NCBI GenBank assembly: GCA_963663315.1
Contig: OY760176.1
Coordinates: 372,001-436,000 of the forward strand
Reading direction: 5' to 3'
DNA from: G963663315 sp963663315
GTDB lineage: Bacteria; Pseudomonadota; Gammaproteobacteria; Arenicellales; Poriferihabitantaceae
Length of the DNA: 64,000 nucleotides
The stretch's first letter is position 1, and each line of letters begins with the position of its first letter. This document shows, piece after piece, positions 50,969 through 59,330 of the stretch. The position numbers were made by a program, and so were the translations under genes. A model generated the notes under the pieces. That model was not told where the DNA came from and did no database searches. It saw only the letters and a program-made list of their open reading frames with translations.

Positions 50969-51452
50969 CCAAAGACAATCGAGGATTGCCGAGCTCGCCG
51001 ACAGGTTGACGGCGGCATCTGCCTGGGTAACCACGGTGGAATCGTGCACCGGCGGCGGTATCGCCTTTGCCTTGACTGCAATTGCGGGGAGTTCAAACTG
51101 GTTCGAGCGCGGCCTGGTCACCTATGGCAATCAGGCGAAATCGGAGTTGGCGGGGGTGCCGATGGAATTGATTATCGCCAATGGTGAGGTCAGTGAAGCC
51201 GTTGCGGCGGCGATGGCTGCCGGTGGCCGGATCAGGGCAGGCGCTGAATATTGCATGTCAGTCACCGGTATTGCCGGGCCAGGCGGCGGCTCAACGAGCA
51301 AACCGGTCGGTATGGTTTGTTTTGGCTGGGTCGGTCCGCGTCATGTCGCGCAGACCGGGATGACGAAATTCGAAGGTGACCGGCAGAGCGTTCGCGAGCA
51401 ATCGATTGACTTTGCCTTGTCAGGATTGCTCGACCACTGGCCGAATCTTTGA
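50955..51452 (+). CDS. pncC: Nicotinamide-nucleotide amidohydrolase (CinA C-terminal domain)
   Basis: 165 residues. 'VTTVESCTGGGIAFALTAIAGSSNWFERGLVTYGNQAKSELAGV' and 'CMSVTGIAGPGGGSTSKPVGMVCFGW' are the PncC/CinA motifs with the catalytic SCTGG serine. It deamidates NMN to nicotinic acid mononucleotide for NAD recycling. The start overlaps the M16 protease gene by 14 bases. It is often next to recA in relatives, but not here. Confidence 0.93.
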   Translation: MSRIDQRQSRIAELADRLTAASAWVTTVESCTGGGIAFALTAIAGSSNWFERGLVTYGNQAKSELAGVPMELIIANGEVSEAVAAAMAAGGRIRAGAEYCMSVTGIAGPGGGSTSKPVGMVCFGWVGPRHVAQTGMTKFEGDRQSVREQSIDFALSGLLDHWPNL

Positions 51453-51454
51453 GA

Positions 51455-51496
51455 ATACCGGAATGAATATACCGGAATGAATATACCGGAATGAAA
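51455..51496. repeat. 14-bp tandem repeat (three units)
   Basis: ATACCGGAATGAAT repeated three times, the last unit ending AAA. It begins right after the pncC stop and lies upstream of the PotA-like gene, where it may affect its leader. Each unit contains an in-frame TGA and ATG. Confidence 0.85.
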
Positions 51497-51587
51497 ATTT
51501 GTTTGAATTTCAGGATCGGATCAGTTACAGTTCGATTCCCGTACCCTGTCGTAATACTTTGCAAATGGTTTCTGGCGGATAAAATTT

Positions 51588-52682
51588 ATGGTCAACGATA
51601 ACGCACTGGTTCGATTCGAAAACATCCAGAAAAGCTATGACGGCGAAACTCTGGTCGTCAAGGATCTGAATCTTGATGTGGCGGAGGGAGAATTCCTCAC
51701 CATGCTGGGGCCTTCCGGTTCTGGAAAAACCACCTGCCTGATGATGCTGGCGGGCTTTGAACCCGCTACCCACGGCGAAATTTATCTGAAAGGCCAGGGC
51801 ATCAACAATGTCGCGCCCCACAAGCGTGGAATCGGCATGGTTTTCCAGAATTATGCCCTGTTTCCGCACATGACGGTCGCCGAAAACCTGGCATTCCCTC
51901 TTGAGGTTCGCAAAATGAGCAAAAGCGAACGTGAGCGGCGAGTCAAACGGGCGCTGGACATGGTGCAGCTTGGAGCGTTTGGAGACCGGCGACCGGCCCA
52001 GCTCTCCGGTGGACAGCAACAGCGTGTTGCAGTCGCAAGATCACTGGTTTTCGATCCCGACCTGGTGCTGATGGATGAACCGCTCGGCGCTCTGGACAAG
52101 AATTTGCGTGAGCAGATGCAATATGAAATCAAGCACATGCATGAGAACCTCGGTTTGACGGTAGTCTACGTGACCCATGACCAGAGCGAAGCCCTGACCA
52201 TGTCGAACCGTATCGCCGTATTTGATGATGGCATCATCCAGCAGTGCGCACCGCCGGCAGTGCTCTACGAAAAACCGGAAAACGCATTTTGCGCCAACTT
52301 TATCGGTGAAAACAACCGCTTTCTGGGCGTGGTTTCCGAAGACCTGGGCGATAGCGTCAAGGTCGAAATCGATAGCGGCGGTGTTGTCCATGCCAACAAG
52401 ATCAATGTCGAGGGTGTCGGTCAGCGCACAACGCTGTCGCTGCGCCCGGAGCGGGTCGTGGTTTCTCCGCAGGCAGGCAGTCTGCCGAACATTTTTACTG
52501 CCAGGGCAGAAGAACTGATTTACCTCGGCGACCATATCCGAACACGGTTCACCGTGTTGGGTCATGATGATTTTATTTGCAAAATTCCAAATTCAGCCGG
52601 GCTGATCAATCTCCAGCAAGGAGATTCGGTGACCATTGGCTGGAATGTGGAAGATTGCCGTGCACTGGATGCGTCGGATTAA
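51588..52682 (+). CDS. potA: Polyamine-type ABC transporter ATP-binding protein (PotA-like)
   Basis: 364 residues. Walker A GPSGSGKTT, signature LSGGQQQR, Walker B LVLMDEPLGALD and H-loop VTHDQSEAL are intact. The last 110 residues form a TOBE domain (TLSLRPERVVVSP). It energises the transporter encoded by the next three genes, which import a small cationic or polar solute of the spermidine/putrescine class; the real ligand is not shown by the sequence. Confidence 0.92.
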   Translation: MVNDNALVRFENIQKSYDGETLVVKDLNLDVAEGEFLTMLGPSGSGKTTCLMMLAGFEPATHGEIYLKGQGINNVAPHKRGIGMVFQNYALFPHMTVAENLAFPLEVRKMSKSERERRVKRALDMVQLGAFGDRRPAQLSGGQQQRVAVARSLVFDPDLVLMDEPLGALDKNLREQMQYEIKHMHENLGLTVVYVTHDQSEALTMSNRIAVFDDGIIQQCAPPAVLYEKPENAFCANFIGENNRFLGVVSEDLGDSVKVEIDSGGVVHANKINVEGVGQRTTLSLRPERVVVSPQAGSLPNIFTARAEELIYLGDHIRTRFTVLGHDDFICKIPNSAGLINLQQGDSVTIGWNVEDCRALDASD

Positions 52683-52756
52683 AGGCCAGGGTATGCGTGC
52701 AAGACATTTTTTATTTTTAACAACAGACGTTTCTTTACAGGAGGAGGATTCCTAAT

Positions 52757-53848
52757 ATGAACAAAACCGTTATACAAACCCTGCTGACGACAGCGGCATT
52801 CGGTCTGGTGACTGCAGTACATGCAGAAACCGAACTAATTATCGTGTCATGGGGCGGCGCTTATACCGCAAGCCAGCAAAACGCCTACCATGAACCGTAT
52901 ATGGCAGCTAACCCCGATGTCACGATCATTAATGATGATTCGGCTGGTAAAGCCGTTGCCAAGATTCGAGCCATGAATGAAGCAGGCGCCGTCACCTGGG
53001 CACTGGTCGATATGGTGCCATCTGATGCAATCCTGCTGTGTGACGAAGGGTTGCTGGAAGAAGTCGACCACGATGCAATCCTGGCTCCGGCTCCGGATGG
53101 TACACCCGCTACTGTAGATTTCGGCAATATGATCGTCTCTCCATGCTTTATGCCGCAAATCGTTTATTCAACCACATTCGGCTATCGAACCGATCTGGTC
53201 AGTGAAGCTCCGACTACAATCAATGACGTATTTGATCTGGAAAAAATTCCAGGCAAGCGGGCACTCGAGAAAAAGCCGATCGGCAACCTTGAATGGGCGT
53301 TGATTGCGGATGGCGTAGACCCTGCCAATGTCTATGATGTATTGAGTAGTGACGAAGGCGTAGACCGTGCTCTGGCCAAGCTTGATACCATCAAGGACAA
53401 TGTAATCTGGTGGGACACTGGTTCACAGACTCCGCAGTTGCTGGCGGATGGCGAAATCGTGATGGGTTCAACCTACAACGGCCGTTTGTTCTCGGTCATT
53501 GAGGAAGAAAAACAACCGATCGCAATGATGTGGGACTGGCAGGTGTTTGACCTTGACGGCTGGGTTATTCCGAAAGGCGCGCCGCATCGTGAGGAAATTA
53601 TGAAATACGTGAAATTCGCGACCGATACCCAGCGTCTGGCTGATCAGGCGAAGTTCATTTCCTATGGCCCGGCACGCGCTTCATCTGCTACAATGGTCGG
53701 CAAACATGCGACCTTGGGTATCGAAATGGCGCCACACATGCCAACGGCTCCGGATAACGCCAAGAACACCCTGCTGTTCAACTATGAGTTCTGGGCTGAC
53801 AATCGTGACGATCTGACCGAACGATTCAATTCCTGGCTGGCTCAATAA
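52757..53848 (+). CDS. ABC transporter substrate-binding protein of the polyamine/opine type
   Basis: 363 residues. Signal peptide cut after HAE/A near residue 23 (VTAVHA|ETE). The mature protein starts 'LIIVSWGGAYTASQQNAYHEPYMAANPDV', as in PotD/PotF-related proteins of SBP_bac_8 type. 'GKAVAKIRAMNEAG', 'DGWVIPKGAPHREEIMKYVKFATD' are further family features. The ATG is preceded by a near-perfect GGAGGAGG ribosome site, fitting high expression. A strong hairpin follows at 53881-53915. Confidence 0.9.
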   Translation: MNKTVIQTLLTTAAFGLVTAVHAETELIIVSWGGAYTASQQNAYHEPYMAANPDVTIINDDSAGKAVAKIRAMNEAGAVTWALVDMVPSDAILLCDEGLLEEVDHDAILAPAPDGTPATVDFGNMIVSPCFMPQIVYSTTFGYRTDLVSEAPTTINDVFDLEKIPGKRALEKKPIGNLEWALIADGVDPANVYDVLSSDEGVDRALAKLDTIKDNVIWWDTGSQTPQLLADGEIVMGSTYNGRLFSVIEEEKQPIAMMWDWQVFDLDGWVIPKGAPHREEIMKYVKFATDTQRLADQAKFISYGPARASSATMVGKHATLGIEMAPHMPTAPDNAKNTLLFNYEFWADNRDDLTERFNSWLAQ

Positions 53849-53880
53849 TCCGGTTCGGTGACAAAACCAAACCGGCAAAA

Positions 53881-53915
53881 GGTCAAGGGGGCGGAGGCAA
53901 TCCGCTCTCTTGACC
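53881..53915 (+). promoter_or_regulatory. Intercistronic hairpin after the polyamine-type binding-protein gene
   Basis: GGTCAAGGGGGCGGA and TCCGCTCTCTTGACC pair over 15 positions (two G-T pairs) around GGCAA. No T-run follows, so it probably protects the upstream mRNA or acts as a weak attenuator before the permease genes. Confidence 0.7.
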
Positions 53916-53961
53916 GTATTCAGACAAACCGGTTCGACTGACTTCCAGGCTGGCTGAAGGT

Positions 53962-55230
53962 ATGGCAACGATTGCTCAATCTGCAGGGGAAACACTGGTT
54001 ACCGCCGATGGCATCCCTCTGAAGGTCAGTCTGGCCCGTGCCCAGCGTCGTGGAAAACTGAAAGCCATCGGATTGGTCGTTCCGCTCTTTCTTTTTATTC
54101 TCGTTACTTTTTTCGTTCCGATACTCGACATGTTATTTCGCAGTGTCGAAAATCAACTGGTCGGACAGATCATGTATCGAACCGCTCCGATGCTGCACCA
54201 ATGGGATGAGCGCACTGGAGAATTACCCGATGAGGCTGTATTTGCCGCACTGGCTGAAGATTTCAGGGAAGCGCAAGAAACGAAATCGTCCGGCAAGGTA
54301 GGTCGACGACTGAATTACGAAAAACCCGGTTTCTCCGGCATGTTCAGAAGAACCGCGCGGAAAATAAATACGGTCGAACCGCCCTACCAGCAGGCGTTTA
54401 TCGATCTGGACAAAAAGTGGGGCGACATCGAGAACTGGAAGGTTTTCAAGAGGGAAAGCACGGCATTTACCATTTCCTATTATCTGGCAGCAACGGATAT
54501 GGGATACGACGAGACCGGAGACATTGTACGCAACGATGACAAAAGGCGGATTTATCTGAAGCTGTTCTGGCGGACGATATGGATGAGTCTGTTGATCACC
54601 GTGGTCTGTCTGGTGTTGGCTTATCCGATCTCATACCTGCTGTCGGTGTTGCCGGTCAGGAAATCCAATCTGCTCATCATCCTGGTATTGCTGCCGTTCT
54701 GGACTTCGTTGCTGGTCAGGACTACGGCATGGATTGCGTTGCTGCAACAGGAAGGCGTGATCAACGATTTTCTGGTCTGGCTGGGATTCGTTGCCACCGA
54801 TGATCGTCTGGCGATGATTCACAATCGTACCGGGACAATCGTGGCCATGGTGCATATCCTGCTGCCGTTCATGGTATTGCCCCTGTTCAGTGTCATGAAA
54901 ACCATCCCGCCGAGTTATATGCGCGCAGCCAAATCGCTGGGCGCCACCCCGTTTACCGCATTCGTCCGGGTTTATATGCCGAACACGGTTGCGGGGATTG
55001 GCGCGGGCGCCATTCTGGTGTTCATTCTCGCCATTGGTTACTATATCACCCCGGCGCTGGTTGGCGGTCAAAGCGGTACACTGATCAGCAACTTTATCGC
55101 CTTCCACATGTCCAGTTCACTGAATTGGGGGCTGGCAGCCGCATTGGGTTCGATTTTACTGGTGATCGTGCTGGTTCTGTACTTCCTGTACGACAAACTG
55201 GTCGGCATCAACAATATGAAACTGGGATAG
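53962..55230 (+). CDS. potB: Polyamine-type ABC transporter permease 1 (PotB-like) with a periplasmic insertion
   Basis: 422 residues against about 280 for E. coli PotB. One membrane segment lies near residues 34-58. About 130 polar residues follow (LVGQIMYRTAPMLHQWDE ... DKRRIYLKLFWRTIW) and should lie in the periplasm before the usual five-segment core. The core has 'MRAAKSLGATPFTAFVRVYMPNTVAG', the ATPase-contact EAA loop. The insertion is known in some opine/polyamine-type permeases but its role is unclear. It works with the next permease, 12 bases downstream. Confidence 0.88.
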   Translation: MATIAQSAGETLVTADGIPLKVSLARAQRRGKLKAIGLVVPLFLFILVTFFVPILDMLFRSVENQLVGQIMYRTAPMLHQWDERTGELPDEAVFAALAEDFREAQETKSSGKVGRRLNYEKPGFSGMFRRTARKINTVEPPYQQAFIDLDKKWGDIENWKVFKRESTAFTISYYLAATDMGYDETGDIVRNDDKRRIYLKLFWRTIWMSLLITVVCLVLAYPISYLLSVLPVRKSNLLIILVLLPFWTSLLVRTTAWIALLQQEGVINDFLVWLGFVATDDRLAMIHNRTGTIVAMVHILLPFMVLPLFSVMKTIPPSYMRAAKSLGATPFTAFVRVYMPNTVAGIGAGAILVFILAIGYYITPALVGGQSGTLISNFIAFHMSSSLNWGLAAALGSILLVIVLVLYFLYDKLVGINNMKLG

Positions 55231-55242
55231 AGCCACGAGATC

Positions 55243-56094
55243 ATGTCCTTACCCGCATACACAACCCCGTTGGGAAGAGTCTGGCACTACACCTATCTGG
55301 TGATTTGTGGGCTGATATTCTTTTTCCTGATCGCGCCTATCGTGATCGTGATCCCGCTGTCCTTCAACGCCGTGCCGTTTTTCACCTTTACTGAAAAAAT
55401 GCTGACCCTTGATCCGGCAGGGTACTCGCTCAAATGGTATGAGGATTTTTTCACCAACCTGAACTGGCAGGGTGCGGTGGAGAACAGTTTTATCATTGCC
55501 ATATTTGCGACGATGATTTCCACTACCCTGGGGACCGTGGCTGCCCTCGGACTCAGTCGCGAAAACATGCCGTACAAATCTGTCGTCATGGGCATACTGA
55601 TTTCCCCGATGATTGTGCCACTGATCATCTCTGCCGCCGGAATGTATTTTTTCTACACCAAGATCGGGCTGTCTTCTACCCATATCGGTGTGATACTGGC
55701 GCATGCAGCACTGGGCACCCCGTTTGTCGTCATAACAGTCACCGCAACACTGGTTGGTTTCGACCATAGTCTGATACGGGCCGCAGCCACCCTTGGCGCA
55801 TCGCCGACAACCACATTTTTCAAAATAATCGTGCCGCTGATTTTACCGGGCGTCATTTCCGGCGCATTGTTCGCATTCATCACCTCATTTGACGAAGTGG
55901 TCGTGGTGCTGTTCGTCGGCAGCTATGAACAGCGTACCATTCCCTGGCAGATGTTCTCAGGTATTCGTGAACAGATCAGCCCGACCATTCTGGCGGTGGC
56001 GACACTGCTGGTCATTATGTCGATCATGTTGTTGTCCACCATCGAGTTGCTGCGCCGGCGTGGCGAGAGATTGCGCGGAATCACCCCGCATTGA
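55243..56094 (+). CDS. potC: Polyamine-type ABC transporter permease 2 (PotC-like)
   Basis: 283 residues with six membrane segments. The EAA loop reads 'RAAATLGASPTTTFFKIIVPLILPG' and the end 'FITSFDEVVVVLFVGSYEQRTIPWQMFSGI' is the PotC hallmark. It completes the importer formed by the genes from 51588. It converges on the COG3904-like gene. Confidence 0.92.
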   Translation: MSLPAYTTPLGRVWHYTYLVICGLIFFFLIAPIVIVIPLSFNAVPFFTFTEKMLTLDPAGYSLKWYEDFFTNLNWQGAVENSFIIAIFATMISTTLGTVAALGLSRENMPYKSVVMGILISPMIVPLIISAAGMYFFYTKIGLSSTHIGVILAHAALGTPFVVITVTATLVGFDHSLIRAAATLGASPTTTFFKIIVPLILPGVISGALFAFITSFDEVVVVLFVGSYEQRTIPWQMFSGIREQISPTILAVATLLVIMSIMLLSTIELLRRRGERLRGITPH

Positions 56095-56124
56095 ACTAAC
56101 CCCGCCCCCCGCCTCGTCCGGGCA

Positions 56125-57021
56125 TCAATCAAACGAAAACCCGGACCGCTGGATAAAATTGGCCTCCAGCAGTTCCTCATGCTCCGGCCACCACATTTCC
56201 TCCGGTGGCTGGCTGAATATCTTCTGTAAAAACGATTCCGAAACCCCTTGTGCTCTGAACAGGGCAATATCTTTGGCCTGCTCTTCTTCCAGATCAAATT
56301 TCGGGTAAATCGTGAATGCCTGATACTGATGAAATCCGACTCTGGCGTTCACTCCGAGGGTGCGTTTGACGCCTGCGGCAAATGCCGTGGTGCAGGCAGA
56401 CATACAGTGGTCAAGGCTATAGGTGTTCAATCCGTTTTCCCTGATTACCCTGGCCAGCCCCCGGCCTTCTGAGATCTGTCCGCCATCACTGTCCAGAATC
56501 ACCCCGGCAATTTGTGGATGCGGTTCGATAAATTCGGAAAACCGCCGGGTGATCCCGGATTGGAAGGGTCCACGCAAATGCACTATCGTGCCCTGATTGA
56601 TCAGATCAAAAGTATATTCCGGTGGAATCTGAAGACCCTTGTGCGGGTTTAGACTCTGCCTGTATTCTGTCAATGACTGGTAGCTGGAAAATGCCGATGC
56701 CAGGGTTGCAACGATACTCAGCACCACAACTCCCTGAACGACGACGATCCAATATCTGTCGACGTCCCGTTGCAGGGATTTCTCACAGTTACGCAAAACC
56801 CCTATGGCTTGCCAAGGATAGATAATCAATCGTACCAGAATCGAAAAGACAAGCACGGCGGCGCTAACCACGGTTTCTCCTTCGAGCCAGGGAGGAAAAA
56901 TGAATCTCTCAAGAAAATTCAACGCAAAAAACAATAAAACCAGGTTGATCAGGCAGGCATGGCCCAACGGCAAATCACCCCGCCAATGCCGCTGAACGTA
57001 ATTTATAAAACCAAAACTCAT
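56125..57021 (-). CDS. Membrane protein with ClpP/crotonase-like periplasmic domain (COG3904-like)
   Basis: 298 residues. Two to three hydrophobic segments at residues 22-70 and one near 92-112 are followed by a soluble domain with a ClpP-like look: 'GVILDSDGGQISEGRGLARVIRENGL', then YSLDHCMSACTTAFAAGVKR. CxSAC occupies the place of the catalytic serine turn of ClpP proteases. I recall this in uncharacterised predicted periplasmic proteins of COG3904. Whether it is a protease is unknown. It lies convergent to potC and is separated by 41 bases from the PLP enzyme gene on the same strand. Confidence 0.7.
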   Translation of the reverse strand: MSFGFINYVQRHWRGDLPLGHACLINLVLLFFALNFLERFIFPPWLEGETVVSAAVLVFSILVRLIIYPWQAIGVLRNCEKSLQRDVDRYWIVVVQGVVVLSIVATLASAFSSYQSLTEYRQSLNPHKGLQIPPEYTFDLINQGTIVHLRGPFQSGITRRFSEFIEPHPQIAGVILDSDGGQISEGRGLARVIRENGLNTYSLDHCMSACTTAFAAGVKRTLGVNARVGFHQYQAFTIYPKFDLEEEQAKDIALFRAQGVSESFLQKIFSQPPEEMWWPEHEELLEANFIQRSGFSFD

Positions 57022-57062
57022 ATACTATCGTATAGTCGGCAGCCCACGCGATCCTTAAAGCA

Positions 57063-58574
57063 CTATCTGGCCGCGACCCGTTGATTGAATTCTTCGATCA
57101 ATCTGTCCCATTCATCCGCCTGATTGGAAATGTCATCCCAAAAGGACTGCTTCCTTCTCAAGTTGAAATCCTGAACCGGGATTCCCCGTTGCTCGACCCA
57201 GGTATAGTAGCCGAGATTGAAAATACGTTGTTTTTCGCGGGAGGAAAGCTCAAGTACGTGGGACGGCTCACATCCCGACAAGGTGCGGCCGAAAACTTCG
57301 GCAGCCTGTGTTTCGCCGAATTGGCCATTGAAGAACTTTTGCTTGACGTGCCCGATTTCGCTGGAATAGAGTTTTGCGCCATCCGTCGCTATGCAGATGA
57401 TGACATCGTTGCTGCCCAGGTCCTGATGCCGGGACAGTTTGATGGCGGTTTGAATGTTCGCCAGACCTGATAGCCCGATGTGTCTGAATTGCGCGAGCAA
57501 TGATTCAGAAACCCCGCTCCGTGCTGCCACAAACTTCAGTCCCTCACGGGTGTTGAACAGAACATTCAGCAGGTCGGGGCCGGAATCTGAAATGCCGACC
57601 ACATAGTCCATGTTCAGGACATTGTGTATCAGCGGAATATGCTTGTCGCCAATACCCTGTATACGGTGTTCTCCGTAACCGTTGTTGAGCATGGTAGGGC
57701 ATTCGAGGGGTTCTGTCGCAATGATGTTCGAACCGAATCTGGCCTTCAGATAATCACCGGCAGCGATCGTGCCGGCTGACCCGGTTCCGGCTACCAGTCC
57801 ATACAGACGGTCTTCCTTCCCGGCTATCTGTTCATACAGCCTGCCCATTGAAGGGCCGGTAATATTTCTGTGGCACAAGTAATTTGCGAACTCACTGAAC
57901 TGATTCAGAATCACATTGGAAGGGTCCTGGGAAAGGGTGTCGCAGGCGTCATAAATCTCCTTGACGTTACTCTCGGAACCGGTCGTTCTGATAATGTCCT
58001 GTTCCGGTCGAAGGGTCCATTGTTGCAGCCAGTCAAATCTTTCCTGGCTCATCTGTTCGGGCAATACCGCTACCCCGCGACACCCGAGAATTCGGGAAAT
58101 AGCAATACCGCCCCGGCAATAATTGCCGGTTGACGGCCAGATTGCCCGGTTGTTCACCGGGTCGATACCACCAGTGACCAGCCGGGTCACCAGGCAGGCA
58201 TAAGCAGCCAGCGCCTTGTGCGACGCAATCATCGGAAATGTGTCGCCGATTGCAACCACTATCCGTGCCCTGACGCCGCTCAGCGCGGTGGGAATTTCCA
58301 GGCAGACGGGCGATCGCAGTATCCGGCTGCCCTGGTGATCATTGAACCAGTGAATGCGGAACAGATTCATCGGGTCGGCCTGATCCACAGGGACGCTCCG
58401 CAGTCCGTTCAGGATGTCTGCCGGAATTTTCTCAGGGTTCGCAAGTTCAGCGAAAGCAGGCAGTACAATGCGATGCCTGCGGGCATGGTCAATCGACCGA
58501 TCAAGAATATCCTGATCGTGCACTATTGGTTTGGTGAGCATATCTGACATGAATTCGTACCGGCGGTTGGGCAA
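57063..58574 (-). CDS. PLP-dependent enzyme of the tryptophan-synthase-beta/cysteine synthase superfamily
   Basis: 503 residues. 'IASHKALAAYACLVTRL' holds the likely PLP lysine, WPSTGNYCRGGIAISRILGC is the Asn-loop that binds the substrate carboxylate (STGNxxRG), and LVAGTGSAGTIAAGDYLK is the glycine-rich phosphate loop. The fold is that of cysteine synthase, threonine synthase and serine dehydratase, but the protein is longer than any of these by 100 residues or more, with extensions at both ends. The reaction is not known. The start could also be the ATG at 58550 (MSDMLTKPIV). Confidence 0.78.
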   Translation of the reverse strand: MPNRRYEFMSDMLTKPIVHDQDILDRSIDHARRHRIVLPAFAELANPEKIPADILNGLRSVPVDQADPMNLFRIHWFNDHQGSRILRSPVCLEIPTALSGVRARIVVAIGDTFPMIASHKALAAYACLVTRLVTGGIDPVNNRAIWPSTGNYCRGGIAISRILGCRGVAVLPEQMSQERFDWLQQWTLRPEQDIIRTTGSESNVKEIYDACDTLSQDPSNVILNQFSEFANYLCHRNITGPSMGRLYEQIAGKEDRLYGLVAGTGSAGTIAAGDYLKARFGSNIIATEPLECPTMLNNGYGEHRIQGIGDKHIPLIHNVLNMDYVVGISDSGPDLLNVLFNTREGLKFVAARSGVSESLLAQFRHIGLSGLANIQTAIKLSRHQDLGSNDVIICIATDGAKLYSSEIGHVKQKFFNGQFGETQAAEVFGRTLSGCEPSHVLELSSREKQRIFNLGYYTWVEQRGIPVQDFNLRRKQSFWDDISNQADEWDRLIEEFNQRVAAR

Positions 58575-58589
58575 TCAGGGTTACGCGAT

Positions 58590-59249
58590 TCAGTTCGCAT
58601 CTTTGGGAATCCCATAGTCAGCCTGATAATTTGATACAGCTTCAAGATGGGTCCCCAATTCCGGGGTTTGTTGCAGAAAAGCAATCAGATCTTCCAGTTT
58701 GAGCAATGAATATACCGGTATCCGGCAGCGCTGCTCAATCATCTGTACCGATGAAAGATTCTCGTTGACCACGGTCTCCTGCCGGTCAAGGGCGATGACG
58801 AGCGCACAAGGCGTAGCTCCGGCAGCGCGAATCAGTTCAATGGATTCGATAACCGAGATTCCTGAAGTAATGACGTCATCAAGGATCACTACATTCCCTT
58901 TCAGTTCGGCGCCTACGATATTTCCCCCCTCGCCATGATCTTTTTCCTCCTTGCGGTTGAATGCGAAGTCAACGTCGGCGTCGTGGCGCTGTGCCAGTTG
59001 CATGGCGGTGGCTGATACCAGCGGGATTCCCTTGTAGGCCGGACCATAAAGCATGTAGTCATGAGCTATCTTCTCCGACAACAATGAGGCATAACACCTG
59101 CCTATCCGGGCAAGCAGGCGGCCATTGTTGAATAATCCGGCATTGAAAAAATAAGGACTCTTCCTTCCTGATTTGAGTGTATATTCCCCAAACCTCAAAA
59201 TATCATTTTCAATACAGATTTGCAGTAGTTCGATCTGGTATGACTTCAT
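58590..59249 (-). CDS. pyrE: Orotate phosphoribosyltransferase
   Basis: 219 residues from the ATG at 59249 (MKSYQIELLQICIEND); the frame runs 12 codons further without family match. 'FTLKSGRKSPYFFNAGLF'-type N-terminus and the PRPP motif VVILDDVITSGISV are present, as is 'MLYGPAYKGIPL'. It links orotate to PRPP, giving OMP, the substrate of PyrF encoded at 43216. It starts about 80 bases from the divergent ampG-like gene. Confidence 0.94.
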   Translation of the reverse strand: MKSYQIELLQICIENDILRFGEYTLKSGRKSPYFFNAGLFNNGRLLARIGRCYASLLSEKIAHDYMLYGPAYKGIPLVSATAMQLAQRHDADVDFAFNRKEEKDHGEGGNIVGAELKGNVVILDDVITSGISVIESIELIRAAGATPCALVIALDRQETVVNENLSSVQMIEQRCRIPVYSLLKLEDLIAFLQQTPELGTHLEAVSNYQADYGIPKDAN

Positions 59250-59330
59250 GTTCTGAGTCTGATTCCGATTTATGTCGCTTGTCAATACAGAGTATTATAC
59301 AGGTCTGATTGACGACTACGAAGACAACCC

